A stretch of 41,668 nucleotides of DNA from Folioceros fuciformis (lineage: Eukaryota > Anthocerotophyta > Anthocerotopsida > Anthocerotales): assembly GCA_049999805.1 (NCBI GenBank), contig JBNGIO010006409.1, forward strand, positions 1-41,668. Reading direction: 5' to 3'. The notes under the pieces are model-generated. The model ran no database searches. It was given only the letters and a program-made list of their open reading frames with translations, and was not told the origin of the DNA. Positions within the stretch are counted from its first letter, which is position 1. Each line of letters begins with the position of its first letter. This document shows, one piece after another, positions 27,085 to 38,238 of this stretch. A program made the position numbers and the translations under genes.

Positions 27085-29330
27085 ATGCCCAAATTTGATC
27101 CGCTCTCCCTTCATACCACAAAGCTCCCTACAAAGAAACTTGCAATTAAATCAGCCATGGCCTCTTATGTCCCTAATCCCACTTCTACGGTGATTAACAC
27201 CACCAAAGTAGAATTTAGAGACTGTGATCGCTTCAACGGAAGCAATTACGATATCTGGCAAATGAGAATCACAGCCCTGTTAGAAGAACATGATCTAATG
27301 TCAATCACATACGGCACTTTGCCACGGCCCTCGCTCACCTCTACCACACCAGCTACCCTTGACCAGATAGCTACATGGGACAAGAAAGACAAGAGGGCTC
27401 GCAACATCTTGATATCTGCGATTGACAAAACAATGCTACAACACACCCAAGGTCAGACGACCTCACATGATGTATGGAAAGCTTTTAATGACATGTTCCA
27501 GGCACAGAGTTCAATGTCTCTAATCAATGCCACAAGTCAATTCTATTCACTGAGGATGAAGGACAGTGAGAGTGTCGAGCAACACGTAAACATCTTGCAG
27601 CCCCTGCGAGCGAAGCTCTCTAGCAGCGGCACCGTCATCACCAAACTTCAAGCAGTAGGCGCAAACGCACCACCAGCCTACACCTTTTCAGACGTTATTT
27701 CAGCATTTCTCGAGAAAGAATCCAGCAGAATCGGCACCTCAAGCAATAATGTTGGGGTAAGCCACGCCCTCTTCACTTCCAGAGGTCGGGGAAATAGGCG
27801 TGGTAAAGGACGAGGAGGTTTCCCCAAGCGAAGAGGCCCACCTTCTCCAAGCTTCTCGGGCTTCCCAAGTCGACAATTTTCACAAAACAGATCATTTGAC
27901 AGAAGATCAGCCAAACGAGCATGTAACTGGTGCAAAAATCTTGGTCACTACAAAAGTGAATGCCGAAAGAAGCAGGCAGGCAAGCCACGCAGAGAAGCTC
28001 CCAGAAACGAGTCTCACCTTACCACAACTACCAAGTCGTCGTCAGCCAGTTCCATCTTAGCAGTCTGCCTCACCCTTACCAGAACAGACACATGTCGTTG
28101 GTTCTTAGACTCCGGAGCCACCACACACATATGTAGCTGTCAAGACATGTTTACCTCCTACCACCCGGTCCTCTCCGACCAACACGTCCTCTTAGGAGAT
28201 GATAGTGCACTACCCATTCAAGGTTCAGGAGAAGTCCAACTGCGTCTTTCTACTGGAGAGCTCCTCACCATCAACAAAGTCCTGCACGTACTTGCAATGA
28301 CCAAGAACTTGCTAGCAGTCCGTAAGTTAGCCACAAAACATGACCTCACCATCACGTTCCAAGGAAACCACTGCACCATCTGTCACAGCAAAGACCCTGA
28401 GAAAATAGCCCTGGCTCACGGACTTCCCTTCAATGATCTTTACCTCTTGAACATCCAATCTACATCACTCTTGGTAGATAGCAGTCCACCAACATCCTCA
28501 AACAAGTCCTTGTTACTGCACTGCCGTGCAAGCCATATGAACCCTAGATACCTTAACATGCTTGCAAACCCCACCATGTATAAGGATCTTGTCAAGCTCA
28601 AAGTTCACAAGGACTTCTTCTGCAAGATATGTCAGTATACCAAGTTAAACCAATCACCTTTCAAAGACCCTTCTCCTACCCATGCCAGACTAGTGCTTAA
28701 GACAATCCACTCCGATATATGTGGACCCATGAGCACAGACTCCTTTGGAGGCCACAGCTATTTCATTACGTTCCTGGATGAATGGAGCAGATATTGCCAT
28801 GTCTACTTCTTGAAGCGAAAGGACGAGGCCCTTTCATGTTTCCAAGACTTTCTTCTCACTGCTGAGTGGCAAACAGGATTTCAAGTAACCACCCTGCGAA
28901 CAGAAAATAGGGGTGAGTACATCAGCAATGCCTTCCAAAGATTCTGCCGCTCTAAGGGCATTCAACAAAAGAACACGGTACCTTATACTCCCTCATAGAA
29001 CCCTTTCGCTGAACGACTGAATCGTTCCTTGTTGGAAATCTTGAGGTCCCTCCTCAAACTCGCAGGCTTAACAAAAGCATACTAGGAAGAAGCTGTGTTC
29101 AATTCCACTTACCTGAAAAACAGGCTTCCAACTAAGGAACTCCCCTGCACTACTCCATTCGAGAGGTGGAGTGGCCACAAACCTAGGGTATCCCACCTCC
29201 ATATTTTCGGTAGGAACCTTTGCCCATATTGCTGCAAAAACCCGAAGGAAGTGGGATGATACAGGTCGAAAGATGTTGTTCATAGGATACTTGGACCAAG
29301 TCAAAGACTACCGGCTCTTTGATCCCCACT
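27085..29330 (+). pseudogene. copia-2 gag, protease and integrase
   Basis: 27085-28998 is open for 637 codons. Gag has RFNGSNYDIWQMRITALL and the zinc knuckle CNWCKNLGHYKSEC (C-x2-C-x4-H-x4-C). Protease keeps the catalytic DSG (WFLDSGATTHICS). GAG-pre-integrase (HCRASHMNPRYLNML) and the integrase core follow with Asp in FLDEWSRYC. The second acid reads Glu in LRTENRGEY where Asp is usual, and the third, Glu, is kept in FAERLNRSL. TAG at 28996-28998 lies where copia integrases usually have Gln, and TAG at 29083-29085 replaces a Trp. Integrase continues to about 29330 (HKPRVSHLHIFG) with further frame damage. An upstream in-frame ATG at 27157 could equally be the start. Confidence 0.9.
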
Positions 29331-29439
29331 CTTGAGAGGTAATCCATTCCCGCAATGTTCATTTCCACAAAACCCATCTCCTCAACACACTCCTCCAGTC
29401 CTTCCTCACTTCCACTCCCTTGCTTGCACCTAGCATTTT

Positions 29440-30204
29440 TGGCCATTCTACCACTGAATCCCCCCTTGAGTTTGAAGGGGCCACAGACTACGATAACATC
29501 ACCTCACTGCAAACTCAAAAGGTGATCCAACAAGAAGTACTTTAGCAACCTGCACCACCAACCTAACAACCACTAGCCCAATAGCCTATACAGCAGCAAC
29601 CAGACCTCTCTCACTCCACATCATCTCCAAACTCCCAAATCCCAGAGGTTACTGTCCCGGAGATAATACCCCAAGTGTACCATCCCGAACCCACTTTACC
29701 TGCACCTCCAGAAGCAATCAGAAGATCCACCAGAAACAAACCTACACGAAGTGAACGGAAAGAGCCACCATACACTCATGGTGATACCCTCACATGTCCC
29801 ATGGAGCGCCAGGCATCCTCCATCTCTCAACCTCACACTGACTAGTTGGAAGATGTTGCACACCAGGCACTATCGGCCATTGAAATGTAGGGAGTACCCC
29901 TATCCATAGACGAGGCACTTGCTTCACCAGAATGGACAGTTGCAGTACAATCAGAGTACGACTCCCTAATGAGCAACAAAGCGTGGAAGTTGGTGGACTT
30001 ACCGAAAGGAAGAAAACCTATCTCCTGCAAGTGGACATTCAGGCACAAACTCAATCCAGACGGAACAGTAGCAAGACATAAGGCCAGACTTGTTGTAAGA
30101 GGCTTCACTCAGATCCCTGGCTTCGACTACGAGGAAACCAGACTTTTTAGTCCAATAGTGAAGTCGACCTCCATTAGAATTCTTCTTGCCTTCGTAGCAC
30201 ACCA
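29440..30204 (+). pseudogene. copia-2 linker and reverse transcriptase start
   Basis: 29440-29880 is a Pro/Gln/Ser-rich linker with several stops. From about 29890 the reverse transcriptase starts: [57 protein letters not shown]. It stops at 30204 inside the FVAHH segment, before any catalytic Asp block. The interruption coincides with the TGTGGGGG start of LTR B. Confidence 0.88.
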
Positions 30205-32880
30205 TGTGGGGGAAAAATATCACACCCGGGGGTGCTGCAAGGTCCACACAAACCCTCTTTGTCGTTACAATTTAGGGATTCGATCCCAAAGGAATGATCC
30301 CAAAGGAACTCTCACCGACAGCACTTCTAGTTAGAATTGCTAACTTGGAAGCAAATGCATTGAAAATGATCTATTAGCAAATTGATTAGGTGGATACAAA
30401 GGTAGGCCTTAAGTAGCAGTTTAGGAGGGGTGTGCCCTTTGACTAACTTGCCAGTTAACTAACTACACTCATAACTATGTCTAGTTAGGCTAACCAACGT
30501 AATACAGATTCACGTGGTTTGCCTAATATTCCAACTCTCCCTCTCAGACACGTGTTGGTTGCTGTTAGAAGAGAGCTCCTAAGTACAAACGGAGATCACT
30601 ACTGTTGACGCCAAGCTTTAAACATCGTCAAAACGGCTATCACCTAAAGTCGGTAGTCCTCACTCTTGTAGAGCCTATAGTCTACTATGGAGGCAAAACC
30701 CCGGGCACTGATTGCCGATGGGTTCCACCTTTAGTGCCCACACTTATCCCACTGTCGTTGAGACATTGGGTTTCGTTCCCATGAAGGAGCGATGGGGTTC
30801 CTTGCTGCTATGGATGGAGGGTCGGACTTGATCAACTTGATGATGGATTCGAGGGTTCCCCTCCAGCTCCAATCAGGCGTAGGACAGGCCTCGCTGTCTA
30901 GCGGTCAACTGCACCTCTCTCGTTGCCCACAAACTCACTCCAGTCACTACAACGACTTTAACCTCTCAGATCTGCGTCTTCCCTCACACACTTCACTCAC
31001 TCTCTTACTCCAGCACCAACACCAGCAACTACCAGCAACCAGCAATAACACCACTACCTTCTACACTTCCCTACTGACTCCTCCTACCCGGCAAGAGTCA
31101 CTAGACTAACCCCAAAGAAAAGAAAGAAGGGAACACACTCCCCTCTTGGGTATCTCCTCCCCACAACCTTACCAGACGCCATGAAACATGGCCGGCCTAC
31201 GGCACTTGTCCAAACAGGGAACAAGAGTGGACAGGTCGAGAGAAAGACACATCCTTTACAATCAAGAGCTAGGGGCAAGCCCCTTCACCCTGGTCATTAC
31301 ACCTTGTGATCCTACCAGACACTATACAACCAGCAACACGCTACCCGCGATCCTACCAGACACTGTACAGCCGGCAACACGCTGCCTGCGATCCTACCAG
31401 ACACTGTACAGCGGGCAACACGCGGCTTGCGATCCTACCAAACGTTGCACAGCCGGCAACACACTGCAGGTCCTAAACCAAGCAGGGACAGACCACGAGA
31501 GCTCATGAAGAGAGGACCTCCAAGAGCTCACGAAGTGATAGACTGACTCCCAAAGTGAATGACTCCTTCCTCCTACAGGCTCACCTGATCTCATAGGAGC
31601 CTTTCTCTCTCTTTGACTTCACCTCTCTCTAACTTGAGAAATATTATTTTAATAAGACTACTAGCCTAGCCGGCTGTCACTAGCCACTTATTTAGACTTC
31701 TAGCACATCCTGCCACCAATGAGCTGGCCCTACCACCACAAGGATCTACCACCTCTCAGACTATCCTGAGACTTCGGAGGATGTCTGATCTTCAAAGATC
31801 TGTGGACGTCGCCTTAGTCTTCCCTTGCAACTGTTCACCCTGGTGGCTGAGCCAGCCTCCAGGGAAGGAGCATGAGCAATGGGAAAGATAGAGAAGAGGT
31901 GGGAAGGAGTGGGATCAGCAACCGGAACTTGGCCTGAAAACGGTAGCTTATTCAGCTGAATTAGCTTCCAGCCGAAATGGTTCCTCGGCCATGGAAGACT
32001 GACCCTAAGGTGCTGGGGGAGGCCCTAAACTAAGAGGGGCTAGATCAGCCCGTGGCGAGGGGAGATGGTAGCGGGATTGGAGAAAATGGGCAGGGGAGGG
32101 GGAAAGGGAGGAGGGGGAAGGGGAAATGGCAGCACCAGCAGCGGGACAGCAACGGGGTTGTAGATTGAGGAGGAAATCGGGACAGGGTAGGAGGGGGATG
32201 GGAAAAGAAATCGGGAAGAAGACGGGGGCAGGCCTGGCCCTGCATCAGCTGAATCCTGCAGCTCGCCTCAGCCTCCTTTCCTGCACATATTCGATCTCAT
32301 CACCCGTCAATCCCTCCTCCTGCATGCAATCTAGATCCAAAGAAGAAACAGGAAGGGAAGATTGAGAAGGAAGGGAGGAAGAAGAGGAGAATGGAGGAGA
32401 AAGGGAGCAAGGGAGAGAGGGGGAAAAGGGATGGGGGCGGCTGCAACCCCTGCCTCTAGCTCTAGCTAGGGCATGGCCTCCATGGCCGTTCATGCCCGCC
32501 AAGCAATCAGCCAGCCTATCGTTAGACCTTGACCCCTAACACTGACATACCCAGATACCCGTTCCTATGTTCAAACCCTTATTTTATTATTTAATACCAG
32601 TATATTATTTAATACTATTATATTATTGTTTAATCATTTAATATTATATATAATTAATATTAAACTAATCATCAGACATAGACTCAAACTTTCCCAACCC
32701 TATGGCCTGGTACCGAACCTAAACCTTCCTAGGTCTGGGACCAAACCTATACCCACTCTTATAACCAAACCAACTATTTCCTGGTCAATTAACCTAATTA
32801 GCACAAAGAAAAATAGGAAAAATGACCAGAAAATAAAAGAAAATTAGGCAAAATAAGTTGAAAAAGAAAACCAAACCATA
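30205..32880 (+). mobile_element. Long LTR B (right end uncertain)
   Basis: The start TGTGGGGGAAAAATATC lies exactly at the break in copia-2, and its first 95-100 bases align with LTRs A and C, including CCACACAAACCCTC, GTCGTT and GGGATTCGATCCCAA. The body is different: C-rich at 30880-31100, four imperfect direct repeats of an ATCCTACCAGACACT unit at 31308-31460, purine-rich at 32080-32440, and very AT-rich at 32560-32880. No coding region is convincing. I could not find the right target duplicate (left flank CACCA), so the end is only bracketed by the start of copia-3 remains. Confidence 0.6.
31308..31460 (+). repeat. Short direct repeats inside LTR B
   Basis: Four units of about 46 bp around ATCCTACCAGACACTGTACA and GGCAACACGC follow each other with small changes. 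The function is unknown. They are within LTR B and absent from LTRs A and C as far as I can see. Confidence 0.75.
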
Positions 32881-33052
32881 CCACTATTAACCCTTTTCCA
32901 ACCAAAACAAACTACTACCCCAAACTTTGGAGGTTCACATCTACACGATCTCACAAAGTAGAACACCACTCCAGTGACCAGAAGAGAAGCATGCCAATTG
33001 CTTCGTATCATCAACCTAAGTGACGGGAATATTTGTGTAGTGAAAGGTCCTA
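32881..33052 (-). other. Junction between LTR B and copia-3
   Basis: On the minus strand this is the sequence downstream of the copia-3 stop codon. It includes GAACCTCCAAAGTTTGGGG, which could be a polypurine-tract relic, but the copia-3 LTR start TGTTAGAAATC does not follow. The copia-3 3' LTR is therefore missing, lost by deletion or by recombination with LTR B. Confidence 0.4.
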
Positions 33053-34755
33053 CCAAATAAGTGATTTGTCTAGTGTCATGTATCTACTACAATCCACCAA
33101 ACCAAGCCCTTCTATGTGAAAACAATGTTTGAACTTAGGCAAGGACTTGGTTAGGACATCTGCTGTGTTGTGGTCGGTAGGTATATATTGAACCTTGACG
33201 ATACCTCTCTCACCAGCATCCCTAATATAATGATGTTGAATTTCTATATGCTTGGTGCGTGCATGGAAGACGGGGTTAGCAACCAAAGCAATTGCTGACA
33301 TGTTGTCACAATGCAAGATTGTTGGCCCTTCTTGCTTCATACCCAAGTCTTCACAAAGCTTCCTTTCCCACTTAGCCTCCTTAGTGGCTTCGGTGAGTGC
33401 CTTGTACTCAGACTCAGTGGAAGACAGGGAGATGGCTGCTTGTTTTCTACATGACCAATTAACTACAGAGGAGTTGGCCAAAAAACAATAAGCTGATATA
33501 CTTTTTCGGGTGTCTGCATCGGAAGCCCAATCTGCATCTACGTAACAAGTTAGTTGCAGATGCTTCTTCCCGCTTGGCATATAGTAAAGGCCATAATTAG
33601 GTGTACCCTTAAGGTACCTCGTAATTCGCTTGATAGCAACGTAATGATCCTTTCCTGGGTTTCCAGTGAATTGGGCAACAACATTGACTGTGTTGGATAT
33701 ATCGGGTCTTGTCTGATTACTCAGGAACATGAGGGTGCCAACTACCATGCGATAAGGAATATTCTCCATCTCCTTCTTGTCTTCTTCAGATTGGGGACAT
33801 GAGGCAGATGAGAGCTTGACTCCAAACGCACCTGGGGTGTTTGACGCCCTAGCATTCTCCATGTTGAAGCGTTTGAGCATACCGGCTACATATCTACCTT
33901 GGTGAAGATAGATAGCACTTGTGGTATCCCTATGTACATGCATGCCAAGGATATACTTGACCTTTCCTAGGTCCTTCATCTCGAATTCCCTGCTGAGATA
34001 AGCTTTTATCTTCTTGACGAGTTCAACGTTATTGCTTGCAATGACTAAGTCATCCACGTAGAGTGCAACTAGAACAAGTGAGCTATCCTTGCGTAGCACA
34101 TAAATATTAGTATCTGCTTCACTTTGAACAAAACCTATTTTCTTAAGAGATGAATCCATTCTCTCATACCACAGTCGTGGGCTTGCTTATGGCCATAAAT
34201 TGAGTGATTAAGTGTACACACCTTTTGTGGACAAATCTTATCTTCGTAATCCTCGGGTTGATCCATGTAGATCTCTTCCTTGAGATGACCATAGAGAAAG
34301 GTTGTACACACATCAAGCTAATAGATCTCCAAGTTTAGTTCAGCACATAAAGCAAGGAGCATTCTAACTGATGCAGCCTTGACGACGGGTGAGTAGACCT
34401 TATCACCTTGATAATCCACTCCCTCCTTTTGACTATATCCCTTAGCTAATAATCTTGACTTGTAGCGAATTCGTGGCTCTACTTCCTGGAACTTAGTTTT
34501 AAGAACCCATTTGCACTTGACAGTGGTCCTACCCTTAGGCAGACTAACGAAAGTCTAAGTGTTGTTTTTAAGTAATGAGTTGTACTCATCATCAATAGCT
34601 AGCTTCCATTTGGCTCCCTCAGGTCCCGAGTATGCATCTTGTAAGGTTAAAGGATCTCCCTCTGTAGCAGAAACACTTAAGGCATAGAGAGCATCCAAAG
34701 AATTAACATAGGTTAAACTAGCTTGATTAAACTCAATATCAAATGGTTGTTCCTT
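33053..34755 (-). pseudogene. copia-3 reverse transcriptase and RNase H
   Basis: The distal part (34159-33053) is open for 369 codons: LYVDDLVIASNN (catalytic YVDD near 34050), DLGKVKYILGMHVHRD, GTLMFLSNQTRPDI, then RNase H with CYVDADWASDADTRKS, SLSSTESEYKALTEA, LHCDNMSAIALV and HNTADVLTKSL, so its acidic residues remain. The proximal part (34755-34160) has KWKLAIDDEYNSLL, VKCKWVLKTKFQ and GVDYQGDKVYSPVVKAAS with stops, among them TAG at 34557-34555 in place of Trp and one before LDV in place of the usual Gln. The intact distal ORF shows that decay is uneven. Confidence 0.93.
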
Positions 34756-36100
34756 CTACAGATGCCTAAGCTGGCGCACACGAGTAGGATATCTATGCTC
34801 AAGAGCAGCCGGGGGCCTAGGTGGGGATGGAGGAGTGACAGGTGCTTGAGGAATATCATGGGGCACCACGTGTTCAAAATCNNNNNNNNNNGACTCAGGA
34901 GCGGGCTGCACTTGGGGAGCAGAACTAGCAACTGGCGGCACCAAAATTGCTTGAGGGATAGGAGCCATAGGAGGAGGAGGAACACCACCAGTCAGAAAAG
35001 TAAAGGTCTGAACAAAGGGATCAATAGAAGTATCACCAAAAGAGCGAGGAGTGCTCGAGCCAAAGGAAGCACCATCTTGCACGTCAAGAGGAGGCTCAAA
35101 TGACGTCACAAGAGTAGGCACTATCTTAGCTTCATCAAAGGTGACAGTGCGGGCGTAGATAGGAATCCGAGAGTCCAAGTCCACGAGCTTGTAGGCTTTG
35201 CGGTCATCGCCATAACCGACAAACACCAACTTGCGAGCACGAGCATCAAGCTTGTCGCGAAGCTGTGATGGGACAAGAGCATAGGCAGGGCAACCAAAAA
35301 CACGAAGATGTGAAATTAAAGGCTTGCTCCCATGCCAACACTCATATGGAGTACGGCCATAAACCGACTTGGTGAGGACTCTATTCTTAATGTACACTGC
35401 AGTAGACATAGCCTCAGCCCAAAAGGACTTGGGTAGCTGAGACTGTGCCAACATAGCACGAGCCATGGACATCAAATCGCCATAGGCCTTCTCAGCAACG
35501 CCGTTCTGCTCAAAAGTCTAGGGCACTGTAAATTGACGCAAGACACCACGCTGCTCGCAAAAGTCGCAAAACTAATGGTTGTTGAGTTCTCCCGCATTAT
35601 CGAAGCGAATACACCGAAGTGTACGGCAAGTTTGTAACTCAGCCATAGTAACAAAGGGTGAGAACACATTAAACGAGTCACTCTTAAGACAGATAGGAAA
35701 CGCAAACGTATATCGAATGAAGTCATCCACAACAGTCATAAAGTGATCTGCCTAAAGACGAGACAGGGAGAGGACCACATAAATCTACATGGACCAAATC
35801 AAGAGGTGCCAAAGACTGACGAGCAAGAAGAGTAGGATAAGAGGAACTTCGCTGTTTAGCAAGGACACAAGCTTCGCAGAGAGGCTTTGTTGACGGAAGC
35901 TTAGGAAGTTTGTCCTAGTACAAGTCTTACTGGGAGTTGGCAAGCAATCGAGCAGGGTTGAGGTGCGCGAGCCGGCAATGCCACAAGAGAGCTGCACCTA
36001 GATGCGAGCTCCTATAAGGCTGGTCTCCGTGAGAGGAAACCACCGTAGAGGCAGCCGCTAAAAGCACGGGCTTGCTTGAAAAGACATATAAATCATGACA
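34756..36100 (-). pseudogene. copia-3 integrase and linker
   Basis: From about 36030: HCRLAHLNPARLLANSQ (GAG-pre-integrase), CEACVLAKQ, the integrase core with Asp in TVVDDFIRY, Asp in IRFDNAGEL and Glu in QNGVAEKAYGD, so the catalytic acids remain. 35475-34756 is open: MARAMLAQSQLPKSFWAEA, YKNRVL-type block, GRTPYECWHG, HLRVFGCPAYALVPSQ and KLVFVGYGDDRKAYKL, then a Pro-rich linker holding the 10-N gap at 34882-34891. TAG/TAA stops occur before 35475, several at expected Gln or Trp positions. Confidence 0.9.
34882..34891. other. Assembly gap (10 N) in the copia-3 linker
   Basis: It lies in the Pro-rich segment between integrase and reverse transcriptase. The reading frame happens to continue across 10 N, but the true length is unknown. 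Confidence 0.95.
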
Positions 36101-37581
36101 AGGACGACCTTTAGCAACAATAACCCGTGGGTTAGAAGTCCGAGATAACAGACAGCCTCCAGGGCCAAAGTTAAGGCGAAAGGATCCGTCCTGCACAGAT
36201 GTCTAACAGAGATAAGATTCTTGGCCATGTGGGGAACATGTAGCACATTAGTAAGAAATAGCAAGGAACCATCATCCAAAGTGAAGGTGAGGGAACCATG
36301 TCCCACAATAGAAAGACCAGAGTCATCCCCAAGCAGCACGGAACGCCGAGTATTAGCAGACGCTGCATACGTAGCGAACATCGACTTGTGACTATAGATA
36401 TGTGCTAACGCGGCAGAATCTATCAGCCAGGAACTCTTGTACTCAAAGGTCACAAGACAAACAGTGAGAGCAACGCCAGGGTTAGAATGGTTCTTGGACT
36501 TAGTCGAAACCACCATGGTATTTGCCGTGCGAGGCTCGCGCTTGGCCTCACCAACTTGCTTCTTCTTGCAATCCCTTTCCCAATGACCTGGGGACTGGCA
36601 CTAGTTGCACGTATCTTGCCACCTTGGTGTCTTCGACAAAGAGGGTGCTGAGGAAGCAGGCTTAGAAGTACCTGTGGAGTTATTCCTTCAATTGTTATTA
36701 TTATAAGAATTCTTACGCTGCGATTGCCGTCCTTTGGAGACGAACATGACCCTCTCTCCTCCATGTTTGGAAGTCCCGATATTGAACCTGGCAGACTCCT
36801 CTTGAAGGAGTGCTCCAGCGATCTCGGACACGGTGATGTTGGGAACCATACCCAACTGCACAACCTGATGTGCATTTCTCACCATTTGGTTTTGAGAGGA
36901 GACAAATGTATGGTAGCTAGCCAGGAGGCTAGCCAATAACTAAATAGCAGCTTCAAATTCGGTGATGGTTGTCCCAAGAGCAGCAAAGAACTTGCAAATA
37001 TCAAAACTTGCTAACGTGCTGAGCAACGTTGTCATTGGGGCCCATGCGCAAAGAATAGAATTCTAGGCGTATCGTGACCAGCGTCATCACGTTCGTGGAC
37101 TGATAGATGTCAGTGATTTGCTTCCAAGCTTCAACAGATGTGGACGCACCATCAGTGTGATGTAAGGTAACCTTGTCGAGGCCAGAGATCAACATTTGCA
37201 TAGCCTATCAATCTTGACGAACCCAAGCATCAATGACAGCCGGATTAGCAGAGGGCTTGGGAATGGTTCCCTCCACAATGGGGAGAAGATCTCGACTGTT
37301 GAGCATAGTCTTCATGCGCTTTGACCACACCTCAAACTTCGTACCGTTAAATCTATCCTTTTCCTTGAAGACATGTCTGTATTGATATTAACGATGTTGA
37401 AGTAAGGTTGAAGTGGGGGGATACCAACTGGGGGTGGAGGCGGTGGGTTGCCTGCTGAGCCAACAAAAGGTGGTGGGTTGATGGTTTGCCCACCTAGAGG
37501 TGGTGTGGGTGGTGACGAGGGTCTTGATCCTAGCCTTGGAGACCGAAGAAGCCCCGACCCAGAGGTAGAAGCGCTTGACAT
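36100..37581 (-). pseudogene. copia-3 gag, zinc knuckle and protease
   Basis: Gag starts at 37581 (Ser/Pro/Gly-rich leader) and shifts frame near 37320. It continues with LISGLDKVTLHHTDG, WKQITDIYQS and LEFYSLRMGPNDNVAQHV, then VSEIAGALLQEESARF. The zinc knuckle near 36610-36570 reads C-N-stop-C-QSPGHWERDC, with TAG where Gln is expected. The protease active site near 36395 is SSWLIDSAALAHIY, where D-S-G has become D-S-A. LTFTLDDGSLLFLTNVLHVP and AKNLISVRHLC follow, typical of the copia protease C-terminal part. Confidence 0.88.
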
Positions 37582-38094
37582 CTATTGTGGATTTTAAACC
37601 AAAGCGTAAGCCGATGATACGTTATGACACAACGCCGAGAGTACGAGTGAAAGAAGAATCACAAGAGATTATGTAATAAAAGTACTACCCTTCATCTTTT
37701 AGAATCCACCCACCACAATTATTTCCTCCCTGTGGTGAGGAATGTGCAGCTGACTCTTCATTAAGCAAAAACAGCCTTTGCTCAAGCTTTCAAAAATAAA
37801 AAATAAAATCAGAACACTGTTTGCCAAGTTCAGGCCTTCCTCCTCGCAAATCCTGGGCCTGCTGTGGCTCCCACGGCCTGGTTGCGTCCAGTAGTTACTG
37901 CTCCTCTTGAGTCTCTCTCCCTCTCGCGCCTCTCACGCGCTCTTGTGCCTGTGGCGCCTGTTGCGGCTTCCTATGCCGCCTACGCTGCTGCACCTCCTGC
38001 GCCTCTCAAAGGCTTGCATTGCTTGCCACCTTCACGCTCACGGCCATAGCCTCAAACCTCCGCCATAGCCACCATGGCCGCCAACGCTCTCTTT
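37582..38094 (-). other. copia-3 untranslated leader
   Basis: This 0.5-kb stretch lies between the primer-binding site and the gag ATG on the element's strand. It contains A-rich and GCC/CGC-rich parts and no ORF that I trust. It would hold the packaging signal in a live element. Confidence 0.5.
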
Positions 38095-38107
38095 GGCTCT
38101 GATACCA
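38095..38107 (-). promoter_or_regulatory. copia-3 primer-binding site
   Basis: The minus strand reads TGGTATCAGAGCC directly after the LTR end CCAACA. This is an exact plant initiator-tRNA-Met site. Confidence 0.9.
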
Positions 38108-38238
38108 TGTTGGAAAAGCACCACAAGCTAAGATGGACTCCACAGTACATTCCTTATGGTGCACAGGATGCTACATATATAGCCTTTAGGCGGGGCAACC
38201 CTCGATAAGGTAAGCCTTAGTCACGAGGGTGCAATATC
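38108..38238 (-). mobile_element. copia-3 5' LTR, inner half
   Basis: On the plus strand it runs from TGTTGGAAAAGC to GCAATATC, where LTR A begins. It includes TACATATATAGCC near 38170, a TATA-like string on either strand. The outer half is at 40646-40765 (and 2045-2164). Confidence 0.82.

Larger units (their letters stand above)
26339..30204 (+). mobile_element. copia-2: Ty1/copia element, 3' part missing
   Basis: LTR, primer-binding site, a long gag-protease-integrase ORF and the start of reverse transcriptase follow in copia order on the plus strand. The reverse transcriptase breaks off within its N-terminal third at 30204, where long LTR B starts. The remaining reverse transcriptase, RNase H and 3' LTR are not found on the far side of B. 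It lies just downstream of the branching-enzyme N-terminal exons. Confidence 0.88.
33053..38238 (-). mobile_element. copia-3: Ty1/copia element without 3' LTR
   Basis: On the minus strand: 5' LTR (40765-40646 plus 38238-38108, split by LTR A), primer-binding site, gag, protease, integrase, reverse transcriptase and RNase H, in that order. It is the most complete copia element here but broken at many points. Its 5' LTR adjoins copia-1 reverse transcriptase at 40766, which makes it an insertion into copia-1. A second target duplicate cannot be checked because the 3' LTR is absent. Confidence 0.88.

Noticed and set aside
31084-31594. Small ORFs in LTR B near the ATCCTACCAGACACT repeats
   Set aside because: They are repeat-driven, with no domain and no consistent frame.
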